Assembly (NCBI GenBank): GCA_937921035.1
Contig: CALEUL010000011.1
Location: 1-64,000, forward strand
Reading direction: 5' to 3'
DNA: 64,000 nt
Origin: an uncultured Porphyromonadaceae bacterium
Lineage (GTDB): Bacteria > Bacteroidota > Bacteroidia > Bacteroidales > Muribaculaceae
Translations under genes and position numbers: made by a program
Part shown: piece after piece, positions 8,575-17,735 of the stretch
Position numbering within the stretch: the stretch's first letter is position 1
Layout: each line of letters begins with the position of its first letter
The notes under the pieces: generated by a model
Databases searched by the model: none
The model's input: the letters and a program-made list of their open reading frames with translations, nothing else
Told to the model about the DNA's origin: nothing

Positions 8575-10061
8575 ATACTTGCGGACGTCATTTTGCAGAG
8601 CATGAAATTGCGGATTGCGAGGGCGTCGGTCTGCGAGAGGGAGTATACCGCGGCTGCGCCGGCATTTGTTGACACACGCAACAATACGCGCCGAGTGTAC
8701 GGAGTAAAGGGAGTACTGGCGATACTGACGGTTTCTATGTCGCGGTACCGTATATATTCGCGGATGCGGGCGATGTTGCCGCCGTTAATCTTCACATACG
8801 ATTCCTTTAGTTCTATGCTGCTGTGTTTCCATGCCATGACCCCACGCACCGCAGCAACGGCGGCATAAACCGTGCAGATTATCACGGCTGGAAGCAGAAA
8901 CTGAGTAGTGTGGATTATTATCGCTGCGGCCACCGCAGCCAATATAAGCTGCGGAACAAATCTGCGCATCAACAAACCTTTTCCGGATTTGGCCAACATT
9001 AGGTTGGCATCGCTTCTGTCATCCATGTCGCCGAGCCACCACGCAAACAGTTCCCCGCCGAGGTCCGACCCGTATATTCGTATGTCTCCTTCCTTTTTGG
9101 TATCGGTGGCGTTGGCAGCCTGACGCAACGTAATTGTCTGGCATCCGGCAATTTTCTCGAGGGGGTTCTGCTTTATTTTCAGCACAGTGGTCTTTTCCCG
9201 GGCGAGACGGCACGTAAAGCGTGATACGAGTCCCGATTCAATGGTAAGACGGCTGTCGGTGGTTCGTATGGTCATATTGCCGTAGCGCAAAGCAATTTTC
9301 CCGGTCCAGAGCACCATAACAATAAGATACAGGGCGACAAGGAAGCAAATGCACTCCACTGCGGATGGCATTATATCACCGGCATGAGTGTCGATATAAC
9401 CGATTATACGTGTGGTTGCCTCTTCATCGAACTGGTTCACCTTGTCGAACACCGCGAAGGCAACGGCACCAAATATTGCAAACCCTTTGAGATGATTCTG
9501 GCACAGCGCGCCTTTCAATATATTTGAATTGCTTACAGAACGTATATCATCTTCTACCGGCGGAGGCAAGGGGACCGAGTTGTCGGTGATATCGGCGAAA
9601 TTCTCGCCCCTGTTCACGCGGTCCAGCAACATCTGCCAGTCGCGTTCGTCGAGAATCAGCTCAACCTCCTCCTTGTCGCTGGCCAGAGTGTCGAAAGTAA
9701 CGCCTCGCATGCCCAACAGCCTGTAGAACAGACCGCTTTTTGTACGCAGAGTGTGAACCCGCGAAAGCGGGATGCTGGTGGTCTGCTTTGTAGCGAGACC
9801 ACTGGTATATATAAGCTTGTCGCCTTCGATATGGAATTTCCTGAAATAAAATCTTATAAACGCGAGAATCGAGGCCCAGGCAATAATCGCCCCGATGGCA
9901 ATTGCGACTCCCAAGAACATTGACATGCCGTCATCGGCCTTTTTGTACAGCAGATATCCCGCAGCGACAAATGCAGTGCCTATAATCTCCCGGAACGCTT
10001 TCAGCAGCATAATGACAAAAGCGCCGGGGCTCATTCGGCGGGGAGTGGAGAAATCAGTCAT
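8565..10061 (-). CDS. Bacterial PH-domain membrane protein (YdbT-like)
   Basis: A 498-residue membrane protein with repeated bPH_2 (DUF304) domains, each following a pair of membrane helices. The GLATKQTTSIPLSRVHTLRTKSG stretch near 88-110 is split here only for description: key features are the IPLSRV strand and the downstream basic RTKSG. This matches Bacillus YdbT, reported to work with its partner YdbS in tolerance to membrane-active agents. The upstream neighbour, overlapping by eight bases, is the matching YdbS-like protein. Role in this organism is inferred from family only. Confidence 0.75.
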   Translation of the reverse strand: MTDFSTPRRMSPGAFVIMLLKAFREIIGTAFVAAGYLLYKKADDGMSMFLGVAIAIGAIIAWASILAFIRFYFRKFHIEGDKLIYTSGLATKQTTSIPLSRVHTLRTKSGLFYRLLGMRGVTFDTLASDKEEVELILDERDWQMLLDRVNRGENFADITDNSVPLPPPVEDDIRSVSNSNILKGALCQNHLKGFAIFGAVAFAVFDKVNQFDEEATTRIIGYIDTHAGDIMPSAVECICFLVALYLIVMVLWTGKIALRYGNMTIRTTDSRLTIESGLVSRFTCRLAREKTTVLKIKQNPLEKIAGCQTITLRQAANATDTKKEGDIRIYGSDLGGELFAWWLGDMDDRSDANLMLAKSGKGLLMRRFVPQLILAAVAAAIIIHTTQFLLPAVIICTVYAAVAAVRGVMAWKHSSIELKESYVKINGGNIARIREYIRYRDIETVSIASTPFTPYTRRVLLRVSTNAGAAAVYSLSQTDALAIRNFMLCKMTSASIHA

Positions 10062-10572
10062 TGTCGCAATCGGCTTTATTGATAAGCAACGATTTCAGGC
10101 GCTCAGCCTTTTCGAGCGTCAGCCCGGGGATAGTTAGCTGATTCATGGCCGACTGCGAACCGTTTATCACATCCATATAGTATAGTCCGAATATACGGCT
10201 CACTAAATTCATGCGTATGCTCACCTGCTGGATTTTGCAGAAAGGTACGGTGGTTACCGTGGTGAAAAAGATGCCGGAACGATAGGATATGTCCCTTGTA
10301 CGCAGCGCATAGCCCTTGAAATTATATATTTTGCGGACGAGAGCCACGTTGACGGCAAAGGCAGCCGCGAGAGCACATTCAACACCGGCGAGCAACAACC
10401 AGTTTTCCCACAGCGGCGGGATAAGCAACGCGGTGCCAATCAGAAGAAGATAGACAATGGTTATACGGATGACAACCACTTTCAGGTAGCTGCTTTCCAC
10501 ATGTTCGAAACATAGACTTTCTATCGGCTGAATGTCCCCGGACCATATCTGCCTGTCAGTTATTGTGTTCAT
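10054..10572 (-). CDS. bPH_2-domain membrane protein (YdbS-like)
   Basis: A 172-residue protein with two membrane helices at about 30-75 followed by one bPH_2 domain, recognisable from ALRTRDISYRSG and VPFCKIQQVSI, the strand-turn pattern of YdbS. It starts at ATG 10572 and overlaps its YdbT-like partner by eight bases, so the two are translated together and probably form a complex. It is divergent from the sigma-factor gene at 10675, with about 100 bases between the two starts. Confidence 0.75.
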   Translation of the reverse strand: MNTITDRQIWSGDIQPIESLCFEHVESSYLKVVVIRITIVYLLLIGTALLIPPLWENWLLLAGVECALAAAFAVNVALVRKIYNFKGYALRTRDISYRSGIFFTTVTTVPFCKIQQVSIRMNLVSRIFGLYYMDVINGSQSAMNQLTIPGLTLEKAERLKSLLINKADCDND

Positions 10573-10639
10573 GCGGCAAAAATAGCAAAAAAACTCTGTC
10601 CTGCAAAACCTTGTGCTTGCGGAAGAGGAGATGATTGTG

Positions 10640-10647
10640 TAATTTTG
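10640..10647 (+). promoter_or_regulatory. -7 promoter element of the ECF sigma gene
   Basis: TAATTTTG matches TAnnTTTG and lies 28 bases before the sigma-factor start at 10675. A weak TTG near 10617-10619 is at the right distance for the -33 element. Confidence 0.5.
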
Positions 10648-10674
10648 TGCCGGCTACCTCTCTTCCCATCAACA

Positions 10675-11175
10675 ATGACAACCAAGGAATTCGAAATTTT
10701 CTACCGTAAGCTATACTTGCCCTTGGGCATGTTCGCGCTGCGCCTTGTCGCCGACGCCGACATCGCCGAGGACCTTGTGCAGGATGCCTTCATGAAAACA
10801 TGGGAATATGTCGGCGCCGGCGGAGAGATAGACAGTTTCACCGCCTTCATGTACCGCAGCGTGCGCAACACGTGCATGGACTACCTGCGCGGCTGCCACG
10901 AGACCCTCGGCGAGGAAAGCATTCCCGATGTTGGCGAGGACGACATCGACACGTCGTTCCGCGACGCAAAGATATGGAAAGCCATCGACGGGTTGCCTGA
11001 ACGTTGCCGCGAGGTGTTTCTGCTGAGCAAGCGCGACGGTCTTACAAACGAGGAGATTGCCGAAGAGCTGGGTATATCTGTTAAAACCGTAAAAAATCAG
11101 ATGACAAAAGCCTACGCCCGGTTGCGCGAGGCACTTTCCGACGGCCACAAACCGTTTTTCCTGCCGTTCCTGTAA
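10675..11175 (+). CDS. ECF-type RNA polymerase sigma factor
   Basis: A 166-residue sigma-70 family protein. Region 2 is visible in DADIAEDLVQDAFMKTWE near residues 25-42 (shown as its standard motif) and region 4 as the helix-turn-helix LTNEEIAEELGISVKTVKNQ near 124-143. ATG 10675 is chosen over an upstream TTG because it follows the promoter at normal distance. The order sigma factor, anti-sigma factor, STN-type TonB receptor and DUF4249 lipoprotein is the classic cell-surface signalling cluster of Bacteroidetes, in which the receptor's N-terminal domain signals through the anti-sigma factor. Its natural targets probably include the receptor genes just downstream. Confidence 0.9.
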   Translation: MTTKEFEIFYRKLYLPLGMFALRLVADADIAEDLVQDAFMKTWEYVGAGGEIDSFTAFMYRSVRNTCMDYLRGCHETLGEESIPDVGEDDIDTSFRDAKIWKAIDGLPERCREVFLLSKRDGLTNEEIAEELGISVKTVKNQMTKAYARLREALSDGHKPFFLPFL

Positions 11176-11256
11176 TTTTCTTGAATTTTTTTGCATTTTG
11201 CATAGGACCTTTTGGCGAAAGATGTGTCTTAGAGGTAAAAAAGACATATTCATCGC

Positions 11257-11700
11257 ATGGAAAATAAAGAAATAGATTTTATCGCGCGCCACTATCGCAA
11301 AGGGCGCTTTTCCGCAGAAGCGGGATGGCGTAGGTTAGGCATCTCGCAGACATCGTGGTGGCGCCGCTTCCGGGTAGCTGCTGCCATAAGCGCGGCTGTG
11401 CTGTTGTCGGCCACCGCGGCCGTGATTTATCACCGGTATAGCGCCGACGAGGTAACTCAACACACCGCACCCGTACAAGCCGCAAGTCCGTTGAAACAAA
11501 TCAGGATAATCGATTTTGAAAACGCGCCGCTGCAGGAAGTTGTAGAGAAAATCGAGACTGTATACGCAGTCAAGGTAGGCAACATTCCTGAATCTGCCGA
11601 CGGGTATGTGCTGTCGCTGCACTACGAGGGCAATCCCGCCGAACTGATAGCAGAGATAAATGAAATCTTAGGAACACAAATGACGGTAACCGAACAATGA
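11257..11700 (+). CDS. Minimal FecR-like anti-sigma factor (DUF4974)
   Basis: A 147-residue single-pass protein: about 38 basic cytosolic residues, one membrane helix at about 39-60, and a periplasmic part whose IDFENAPLQEVVEKIETVY segment near 85-103 is the C-terminal DUF4974 signature of Bacteroidetes FecR proteins. The central FecR beta domain of the usual ~330-residue form is absent. It lies between the sigma factor and an STN-domain receptor and overlaps the receptor start by four bases. It probably holds the sigma factor at the membrane and receives the signal from the receptor. Confidence 0.75.
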   Translation: MENKEIDFIARHYRKGRFSAEAGWRRLGISQTSWWRRFRVAAAISAAVLLSATAAVIYHRYSADEVTQHTAPVQAASPLKQIRIIDFENAPLQEVVEKIETVYAVKVGNIPESADGYVLSLHYEGNPAELIAEINEILGTQMTVTEQ

Positions 11701-14087
11701 AAAGACTGTTGCTTATATCAATTCTGCTAACCGTGTTCGGGGCGGCAGTGGCGCGGAATGTAACTGTAAACGCCGTTGACAGGCCCGCAGCCGAAGTATT
11801 CCGCGATATCGCCGGGCAGACAGGCATGAATTTCGTATATTCTTCCGATATTCTCGCGGATATGCTTGTTACTGTGAACGTTACCAACAAGTCTGTCCGG
11901 CAGGCGCTTTCGGCCATGTTCAAGGATTCCGGAATAGAGTACAAAATCAAAGGCAAAAACATAATCCTCAAAAAGAAACCCAAGGCAAAGAAAGCACAGA
12001 AGATAACGACCATACCCCAATTGCCGCAAACGAAACAGCCAGAGATGCTCAACGAGATAATCGTGGTATCGCGTCTCGAAGCCCCGACAGTAGAAACTTC
12101 TGAAATCGGCGCCCGCAAACTCACCGCGCGTGAAATCGCCTCCGCGCCGACGCTGTTCGGCGAGAGCGACGTCCTGAAGGCATTACAGATGCAGCCGGGC
12201 ATAACCAGCGCCGCCGAGGGCATGGCCGCAATGAATGTACACGGCGGAAATGCCGATGAAAACCTGTTCATGCTCGACAATGTACCGCTATATCAGGTAA
12301 ATCATTACATGGGGCTGTTCTCCGCATTCAATGTCGATGCCATCCGTTATATCGACTTCTTTAAATCTTCGATACCGGCCAAATACGACGGACGCTTGTC
12401 GTCTTACCTGGACGTACGCACCAAGAACGGACCCACCGAAGGACACAGCGGGTCGTTCAAACTCGGCCTTACCTCAGGCTCGTTCTATCTCGAAGGTGCC
12501 ATAGGCCGCAAGACATCGTATTCGGTAGGCCTGCGCCGTTCATGGTCGGATGTTTTCTCGGCTCCTGCGCTGTCGATAGTCAACAGTTCGTCGGACTAGG
12601 AGAAGGTAACCCTAAACTACGCTTTCATGGACCTGAACGGCAAGATAACGCACAGGTTCAACAACCGCGCGACAGGATTCGTTAGCGTTTACTTCGGCAA
12701 CGACCTTCTGAAGAACGGCAGCAAGTACAAAGACAGCGGCAGCACGGTGTGGCACGAGGATTACATGTACAACATGCACTGGGGAAACCTTGTGGCACAG
12801 GCGGGATTCAACTATAAACTGCAACCCGACCTCTCCGCCGAGTTCACTGCGGCATACACACGCTTCTTTTCGAACATGAAACACGAGTATACCGTATTCG
12901 ACAACTACGATAACATCGATGAATCGAAAGGGACTATAAAAACCGACAACAACATCAATGACTGGATATTCCGCGGAGATTTCGACTGGCGTCCCAACGA
13001 AGTACACCGCGTGCGCTTCGGCGCCGGTTACACACTGCACTCCTTCCTGCCCCAGCGGACCTCTCGCCGCTATACCAACGGAGACGCGACATTGGTGAGC
13101 CGCGATTCCACATGGTCGTACCTCGCCAGCGAAGCAAACATATATATCGAGGACGACATGCGTCTGGGCGATAAATTCAGAATCAATGCCGGTTTCCACG
13201 GATCACTGTTCAACATAAGCGGCAAAACACACCTCGGCGCAGGACCGCGCCTATCGGCAAGCTACCGCCCGCACGACAACTGGGCCTTCAAAGCAGTATA
13301 CAGCCGCACCACACAATATGTACATCAGCTGTGCCAGACATATCTTTCCCTGCCTACCGACCAGTGGGTACCCATCACCGGTAAATTCAAGCCCCAGACA
13401 GCCGACAAGATATCCGCAGCCGCCTACTGGCAGAGCAACAACGGCAACTATACTGTTTCCGCCGAGGCATATTACAAATGGATGCGCAACCTCGTGGACT
13501 ATCGCGACGAATACTATCTGCAACCACCTACCGAGATGTGGAACTCACGTCTTTGCAGCGGTCGTGGCACCGCAAAAGGCATAGACCTGAAAGTGGAGAA
13601 GCTATCCGGCAAAGTAACCGGCCACATAGCATATTCCTTAGGATGGACGGACCGCACTTTTGCCGAGAAAAACGGCGGCCACACATTTCCCGCCCGATTC
13701 GACCACCGCCACACAATAAATATACTGTTAAATTGGAATATAAGCGCAAAAGTACAGCTCAACGCGGCATGGACAGGCCATTCCGGCAACCGTTTCACAC
13801 TGCTCACCCAGACTTGGGAACTACGCAATTACGATAACTCCTGGTTTTCGTACCAAGTGCCCCTTAAAGCGCGGATAAACAATTATCAGTTGCCGTTCTA
13901 TCACCGCCTGGACCTTTCCTGCACCGTCCGCAACAGACGCGGCTACTGGAATTTCGGACTGTACAACGCCTACTGCAACATGAACACCGTTGCAATCAGT
14001 CGAAGCTCCAATAGTCATGGGCCGGTATTCAAAAAATTTAAAATGATTCCTTTAATCCCTTCTATTTCGTACACATGGAAATTCTGA
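11697..14087 (+). pseudogene. STN-type TonB-dependent receptor interrupted by an in-frame amber codon
   Basis: One reading frame encodes a whole TonB receptor except for TAG at 12597-12599. Residues 1-20 are a signal peptide and 22-95 are the STN signalling domain (FRDIAGQTGMNFVYSS). The plug follows, with GESDVLKALQMQPGI near 158 and DNVPLYQVNH near 199, then a 22-strand-type barrel ending in a final Phe (YTWKF). After the TAG the same frame continues without loss (EKVTLNYAFM), so a single base change explains the break. As written, only a plug-containing fragment of 300 residues would be made. TAG is the normal stop of several genes here, so recoding is unlikely. Confidence 0.75.
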
Positions 14088-15055
14088 AACATATATCTTT
14101 GCTTCTTCTCCCGTTGGTGCTGACGGGATGTTACGAAGAATTCGACCCGGCTACAGACACCGAATCCGTTCTGTGCATCAATTCCCTTATCACCGCCGGC
14201 GAACCCGTTGAGGTGGAAGTTACGCACACATGGATGTACAACAACGCTATGGAGCAGTATGACCACTCTGTAGACGACGCTGTAATATCTGTCTACGCCA
14301 ACGGCGAACTGCAGGACGCCGCTTATATCCCCGCCGAGGGCGACAACATCCGGATTGTGGCCCAAAGCCGGAAATACGGCAGCGCCGAGGCAAGTGTAAC
14401 GGTTCCGAAAGCGGTACCCGTAGCATCCGTGGAGTTCATTCCCGAAATTCTTTCCAAAAGTACCGGAGGAATATTACATTTGGCAATGTACGGCAGCATG
14501 TCGTTCAATATGCGCATAAAACTCACAATCGATGATACAGATACCGCCAACAATTACTTCGAACTTGGAGGTGTCCTGCAGGCACCCCGGGAAGACTGGG
14601 ACGCTCCCTATTCATGGATAAACTTAGGTACATTCGATTTGAATGTCGAGCCTATATTCAAGGAGCATATCGGAGTGTTCGAATCACTCTTCGGCGAGGA
14701 TAGCGACGCTCTCCTGGTATTTTCCGACAGGCAGTTCGCCGGAAAGAGCTATACATTGAATCTCCAGTTCAACGATGCCTATTACTACCTGTCGTCGCAG
14801 GAATACAACGAATGCAACTACGATTTTTCCCTGGTGTTTTCTCTCGCATCTATATCGCAGAGCTACTACGACCGCTCGATGTATGTATGGCAGACCGATT
14901 CGGGTATTCTCGGAGATCTGGGCGATCTCGGCTTTGCCGAACCGCTGTGGGGCTACAGCAACGTTTCCACCGGCGCCGGTGTGGTTATGGCGCGTTCCAT
15001 CGCAACATACACCCTCAGCCTAAGGGACTTCCTGAAATCCAGCATGGAGGAATAG
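14075..15055 (+). CDS. DUF4249 lipoprotein
   Basis: A 326-residue lipoprotein with lipobox cysteine at about residue 19 (LTGC). The N-terminal beta domain (ESVLCINSLITAGEPVEVEVTHT region) and the C-terminal part match DUF4249, which is nearly always encoded right after a TonB receptor in Bacteroidetes and is presumed to sit at the cell surface as its partner. It overlaps the receptor's end by 13 bases. If the receptor is truly inactive, this protein has lost its partner. Substrate unknown. Confidence 0.8.
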   Translation: MEILKHISLLLLPLVLTGCYEEFDPATDTESVLCINSLITAGEPVEVEVTHTWMYNNAMEQYDHSVDDAVISVYANGELQDAAYIPAEGDNIRIVAQSRKYGSAEASVTVPKAVPVASVEFIPEILSKSTGGILHLAMYGSMSFNMRIKLTIDDTDTANNYFELGGVLQAPREDWDAPYSWINLGTFDLNVEPIFKEHIGVFESLFGEDSDALLVFSDRQFAGKSYTLNLQFNDAYYYLSSQEYNECNYDFSLVFSLASISQSYYDRSMYVWQTDSGILGDLGDLGFAEPLWGYSNVSTGAGVVMARSIATYTLSLRDFLKSSMEE

Positions 15056-15072
15056 AAAATGGTGCGACGGGA

Positions 15073-15282
15073 TTATGCCTGATGCTCGAGAATAAGGAGA
15101 ATCAGTAGCGCTACGGCGGTTACGACGATACTGCCGATGCGGCGGATTGCATCGTATTTCTTAACAAACCGGGGATCCTTAAATTTAGGATTCCCCCGGT
15201 GCTGTTGCCATATCATATATATGCGCCCTAACGGAAGCATCAACATCCCGGCTACCCAAAGTATAATTACGAACGTTACCAT
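15073..15282 (-). CDS. Small two-helix membrane protein
   Basis: A 69-residue protein with two membrane helices (about 2-25 and 50-66) joined by a basic loop rich in Lys, Arg and His. Helix composition and sharp positive loop argue for a real gene. It faces the DUF4249 gene tail to tail. I do not recognise a family, and role cannot be given. Confidence 0.45.
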   Translation of the reverse strand: MVTFVIILWVAGMLMLPLGRIYMIWQQHRGNPKFKDPRFVKKYDAIRRIGSIVVTAVALLILLILEHQA

Positions 15283-15369
15283 AATTCATTACATTTATAT
15301 TATAACAGCACATATATGTCTTTGTTTACTAAACGATTGTAAGAGAGATATAAATTTTATGGGATAAAA

Positions 15370-15401
15370 TTTGGAGGGATGTGGAATTGTGATTAAATTT
15401 G
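15370..15401 (+). promoter_or_regulatory. Near-perfect Bacteroidetes promoter with no gene directly behind it
   Basis: TTTG at 15370-15373 and TAAATTTG at 15394-15401 are separated by exactly 20 bases, one of the best matches to the consensus in the window. The next start codon is 344 bases away and is preceded by a terminator, so the promoter seems to serve an untranslated RNA. Confidence 0.65.
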
Positions 15402-15407
15402 CAGCGT

Positions 15408-15735
15408 GGGAAGAAGGCTGATTCCGCAATCAATTCCATATATTGGAGATGCGGAATACCATAATGCCGGAACCACCATTATCTATTGCTACCCGAATTC
15501 TATCAATACATTTTATAGTAACTGTTATGACACTTCATCCTATTGAAAAGCTCTTTGCTGTAGTCGCCCCGCCGGGCGGCATGTAGATGTTGTGGCATAA
15601 CGCACATTTGAAACAAGCAGCACAGACGCTCACCCGACAGCCATCGGAGTGCGCTGTTGTGTACTGTCCGCGTAAGCGGGCCCGAGACCTTTGACATAAT
15701 GTTCAGGTTGCCCGGAGGCAGGCCTCCGGTTTATT
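15408..15735 (+). ncRNA. Candidate structured non-coding RNA, about 330 nt
   Basis: A consensus promoter precedes this segment and a hairpin with T-rich tail ends it, while no convincing reading frame lies on the + strand. By eye it folds into an 8-bp hairpin near the 5' end (15421-15428 with 15450-15457, with a smaller helix inside), an imperfect long stem near 15610-15660, and a CCGC-GTAA-GCGG hairpin at 15668-15679 whose loop is of the GNRA class. I could not match it to RNase P, tmRNA or SRP RNA. It may be an unlisted family, or a regulatory leader of the ATPase gene that follows. Confidence 0.45.
15712..15735 (+). terminator. Terminator between the candidate RNA and the AAA+ gene
   Basis: CCGGAGG (15712-15718) and CCTCCGG (15723-15729) pair around a four-base loop and are followed by TTTATT. 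It lies ten bases before the ATPase start, so read-through would be needed if both share the promoter at 15370. Confidence 0.6.
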
Positions 15736-15744
15736 AAAATTCAA

Positions 15745-17679
15745 ATGTATAACTATAAAATGTATATGAATATGAACAACTTAAATTCTGATTTATTATT
15801 AACAACAATCCGTACCGACGTCTATTGCCCCAGCGAAGATCTTGCCAAAGACTTCCCCGGCGAGAATCATTTCGACGACCGGTCGGATTTCGTGGCCGAC
15901 CTTTACCAGCAAGGGCTGGCCATACTTGTTTCCTATATCACCGATCCTCACAAACCGTCGTCCGGCGTCAATCGCCGGCACATCCGCGTTTCGCTTCGCT
16001 GCCACCATTCCGGCGAACTGCTGTACAGCACAGCAGTAGCCGCAGACATTCCCGAGCCAGGCAGCGCAGGCTTCTTCCGCGTAGATTTTCCTTTCCCATT
16101 CGCCACCGCCACGCAGGCCCAGACATACCGCATAGAGGTGTGCGACGAGGAGTGCAACGCAATACTTGGCGAGAAAATAATTCATGTATGGCGCTCGCGT
16201 ATATATGGAATATTCATCGACGAATGGTTTACGTGCAAGGCCGCGTGTGTTCTCCGTCTCGGCAACGAGACATTATACAAGGCTTTGCGCGTCAACGCAC
16301 CGGATTATGTTCGCGTCCGCTTTATACTGCGGCTCGCACTGCCCTGCGGTCCGGAGACCTCACCGGAATTCGAGATACGCGTGCATATGCCCGACGGTAC
16401 GGTGGAGAGCCGCTTCTGCCGCCCAGTATGGGAGGAGGACGAAATCTACACACTGGAAATACCGCTACATATAACAGCCTCGGGAAAAGGAGTGTGCTAT
16501 GCGGAGGCGATATGCATGGACAATCCGTCTGCCGGTTTTGTTTTCAGCACAGACAGCGACGATATCCGCGGGGCATGGGAGGACGATGACATAGAGTGCA
16601 TGGACGAGTACTCGCTTGACGAAGCCGTACGCCGTTTCCACAAACGGGACAGCGCCACCACCGACCAGGAGGGCCAAGAGGAAGCCGAGGCTATTTCCGA
16701 GGATGATTTCGACAGACTTCTGGACGAATTCATCGCCTCGGAGGAGAATTCTGCAACAGCACAGACAACCGAGGACCCGGACACAACAGACGAGGCTGAT
16801 ATGTCTGATCTGTCCGATAACTCCGCACTGCCTACCCTCGACAGCCTGACGGGTCTGCGCAGCGTAAAGGAAAAGCTCTCCACGTACCACATGCTTGTGG
16901 AATTCAACCGTATGCGGCGCAACAGCGGTTTACCGACCCTCTCAGTACCCCTCCACGCCATGTTTATGGGCTCGCCCGGCACAGGCAAAACAACCGTAGC
17001 GTCGATGATGGGCAAGATGCTCGCCAAGGCCGGAATACTGTCCAAAGGGCACGTGGTAGTGCATGAGCGCGCCACCCTGATAGGCACAGTATACGGCAAA
17101 GAAGAAGCCAACACGCGCGAAGCCATCGAGGCTGCGCAGGGCGGCATACTCTTTATCGACGAGGCATATCAGCTTTTCCAGCCCAACGACCCTCGCGACC
17201 CGGCCAAGTTCGTGATGGAGGCCCTGCTGACAGCCCTCGCCGACGAGAGCCGTCGCGACTGGATGCTAATTCTTGCCGGCTATCCCGACGAAATGAAACG
17301 CATGTTCGAGATGAATCCGGGGCTGCGCTCCCGAATCCCGGAATCCAACATCTACATTTTCGATGATTTCTCGGAAAACGAACTGATGGAAATCGCAGAA
17401 AACTATCTGGGTAAGAACTGCTATACACTGTCGCCGGAAGCACGCGGCGCCCTGTCGGCACGTCTGAAATCCGACTATGCACACCGGGACAGGACCTTCG
17501 GTAACGCCCGTCATGTAATAAACATGATTCAGACAGACATAATACCCGCGATGGCCGCTCGCGTGATATCGTCGGGGGCGGCCACGGCCTCATCACTCTC
17601 CGAGATAGAAGCCAACGACATACCACCGTTCACTGTTGCGGCTCACAACGCACGCCGGCGCATAGGCTACACCGCCTGA
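15745..17679 (+). CDS. CbbX/SpoVK-like AAA+ ATPase with novel N-terminal region
   Basis: A 644-residue soluble protein. The C-terminal half is an AAA+ module of the CbbX/CfxQ/SpoVK type: Walker A GSPGTGKTT at about 409-417, Walker B FIDEAY at about 469-475 and the arginine-finger segment GLRSRIP near 526. These ATPases remodel other proteins by pore-loop threading. The first ~290 residues look like two beta-rich domains and an acidic linker (about 285-365, many Glu and Asp) joins the halves; I do not recognise the N-terminal part, which probably picks the substrate. Several in-frame ATGs (15745, 15760, 15766, 15772) leave the exact start open. Confidence 0.75.
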   Translation: MYNYKMYMNMNNLNSDLLLTTIRTDVYCPSEDLAKDFPGENHFDDRSDFVADLYQQGLAILVSYITDPHKPSSGVNRRHIRVSLRCHHSGELLYSTAVAADIPEPGSAGFFRVDFPFPFATATQAQTYRIEVCDEECNAILGEKIIHVWRSRIYGIFIDEWFTCKAACVLRLGNETLYKALRVNAPDYVRVRFILRLALPCGPETSPEFEIRVHMPDGTVESRFCRPVWEEDEIYTLEIPLHITASGKGVCYAEAICMDNPSAGFVFSTDSDDIRGAWEDDDIECMDEYSLDEAVRRFHKRDSATTDQEGQEEAEAISEDDFDRLLDEFIASEENSATAQTTEDPDTTDEADMSDLSDNSALPTLDSLTGLRSVKEKLSTYHMLVEFNRMRRNSGLPTLSVPLHAMFMGSPGTGKTTVASMMGKMLAKAGILSKGHVVVHERATLIGTVYGKEEANTREAIEAAQGGILFIDEAYQLFQPNDPRDPAKFVMEALLTALADESRRDWMLILAGYPDEMKRMFEMNPGLRSRIPESNIYIFDDFSENELMEIAENYLGKNCYTLSPEARGALSARLKSDYAHRDRTFGNARHVINMIQTDIIPAMAARVISSGAATASSLSEIEANDIPPFTVAAHNARRRIGYTA

Positions 17680-17697
17680 TTAAGGGCGAAGCGCCAT

Positions 17698-17729
17698 ATT
17701 GCATAATTGGGAAATTTGCTGTAAATTTG
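17698..17729 (+). promoter_or_regulatory. Promoter of the MazG-like gene, close enough for a leaderless mRNA
   Basis: ATTG at 17698-17701 and TAAATTTG at 17722-17729 are 20 bases apart. The ATG at 17736 begins only seven bases after the last G, about where transcription should start. Confidence 0.6.
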
Positions 17730-17735
17730 CCGAGT

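Noticed and set aside
12597..12599. TAG read as a sense codon (alternative genetic code)
   Set aside because: Several intact genes here end in TAG (DUF4249, coaX, GT2), so TAG is a normal stop.
15668..15683. Resemblance of CGTAAGCGGGCC to part of the E. coli 6S RNA
   Set aside because: It lies near the 3' end of the candidate RNA, not in the 5' arm as in 6S, and no long 6S-type central bubble is evident.
15503..15697. A 64-residue minus-strand frame opposite the candidate RNA
   Set aside because: Its composition looks like a translated structured RNA, and it has no promoter or plausible leader on that strand.
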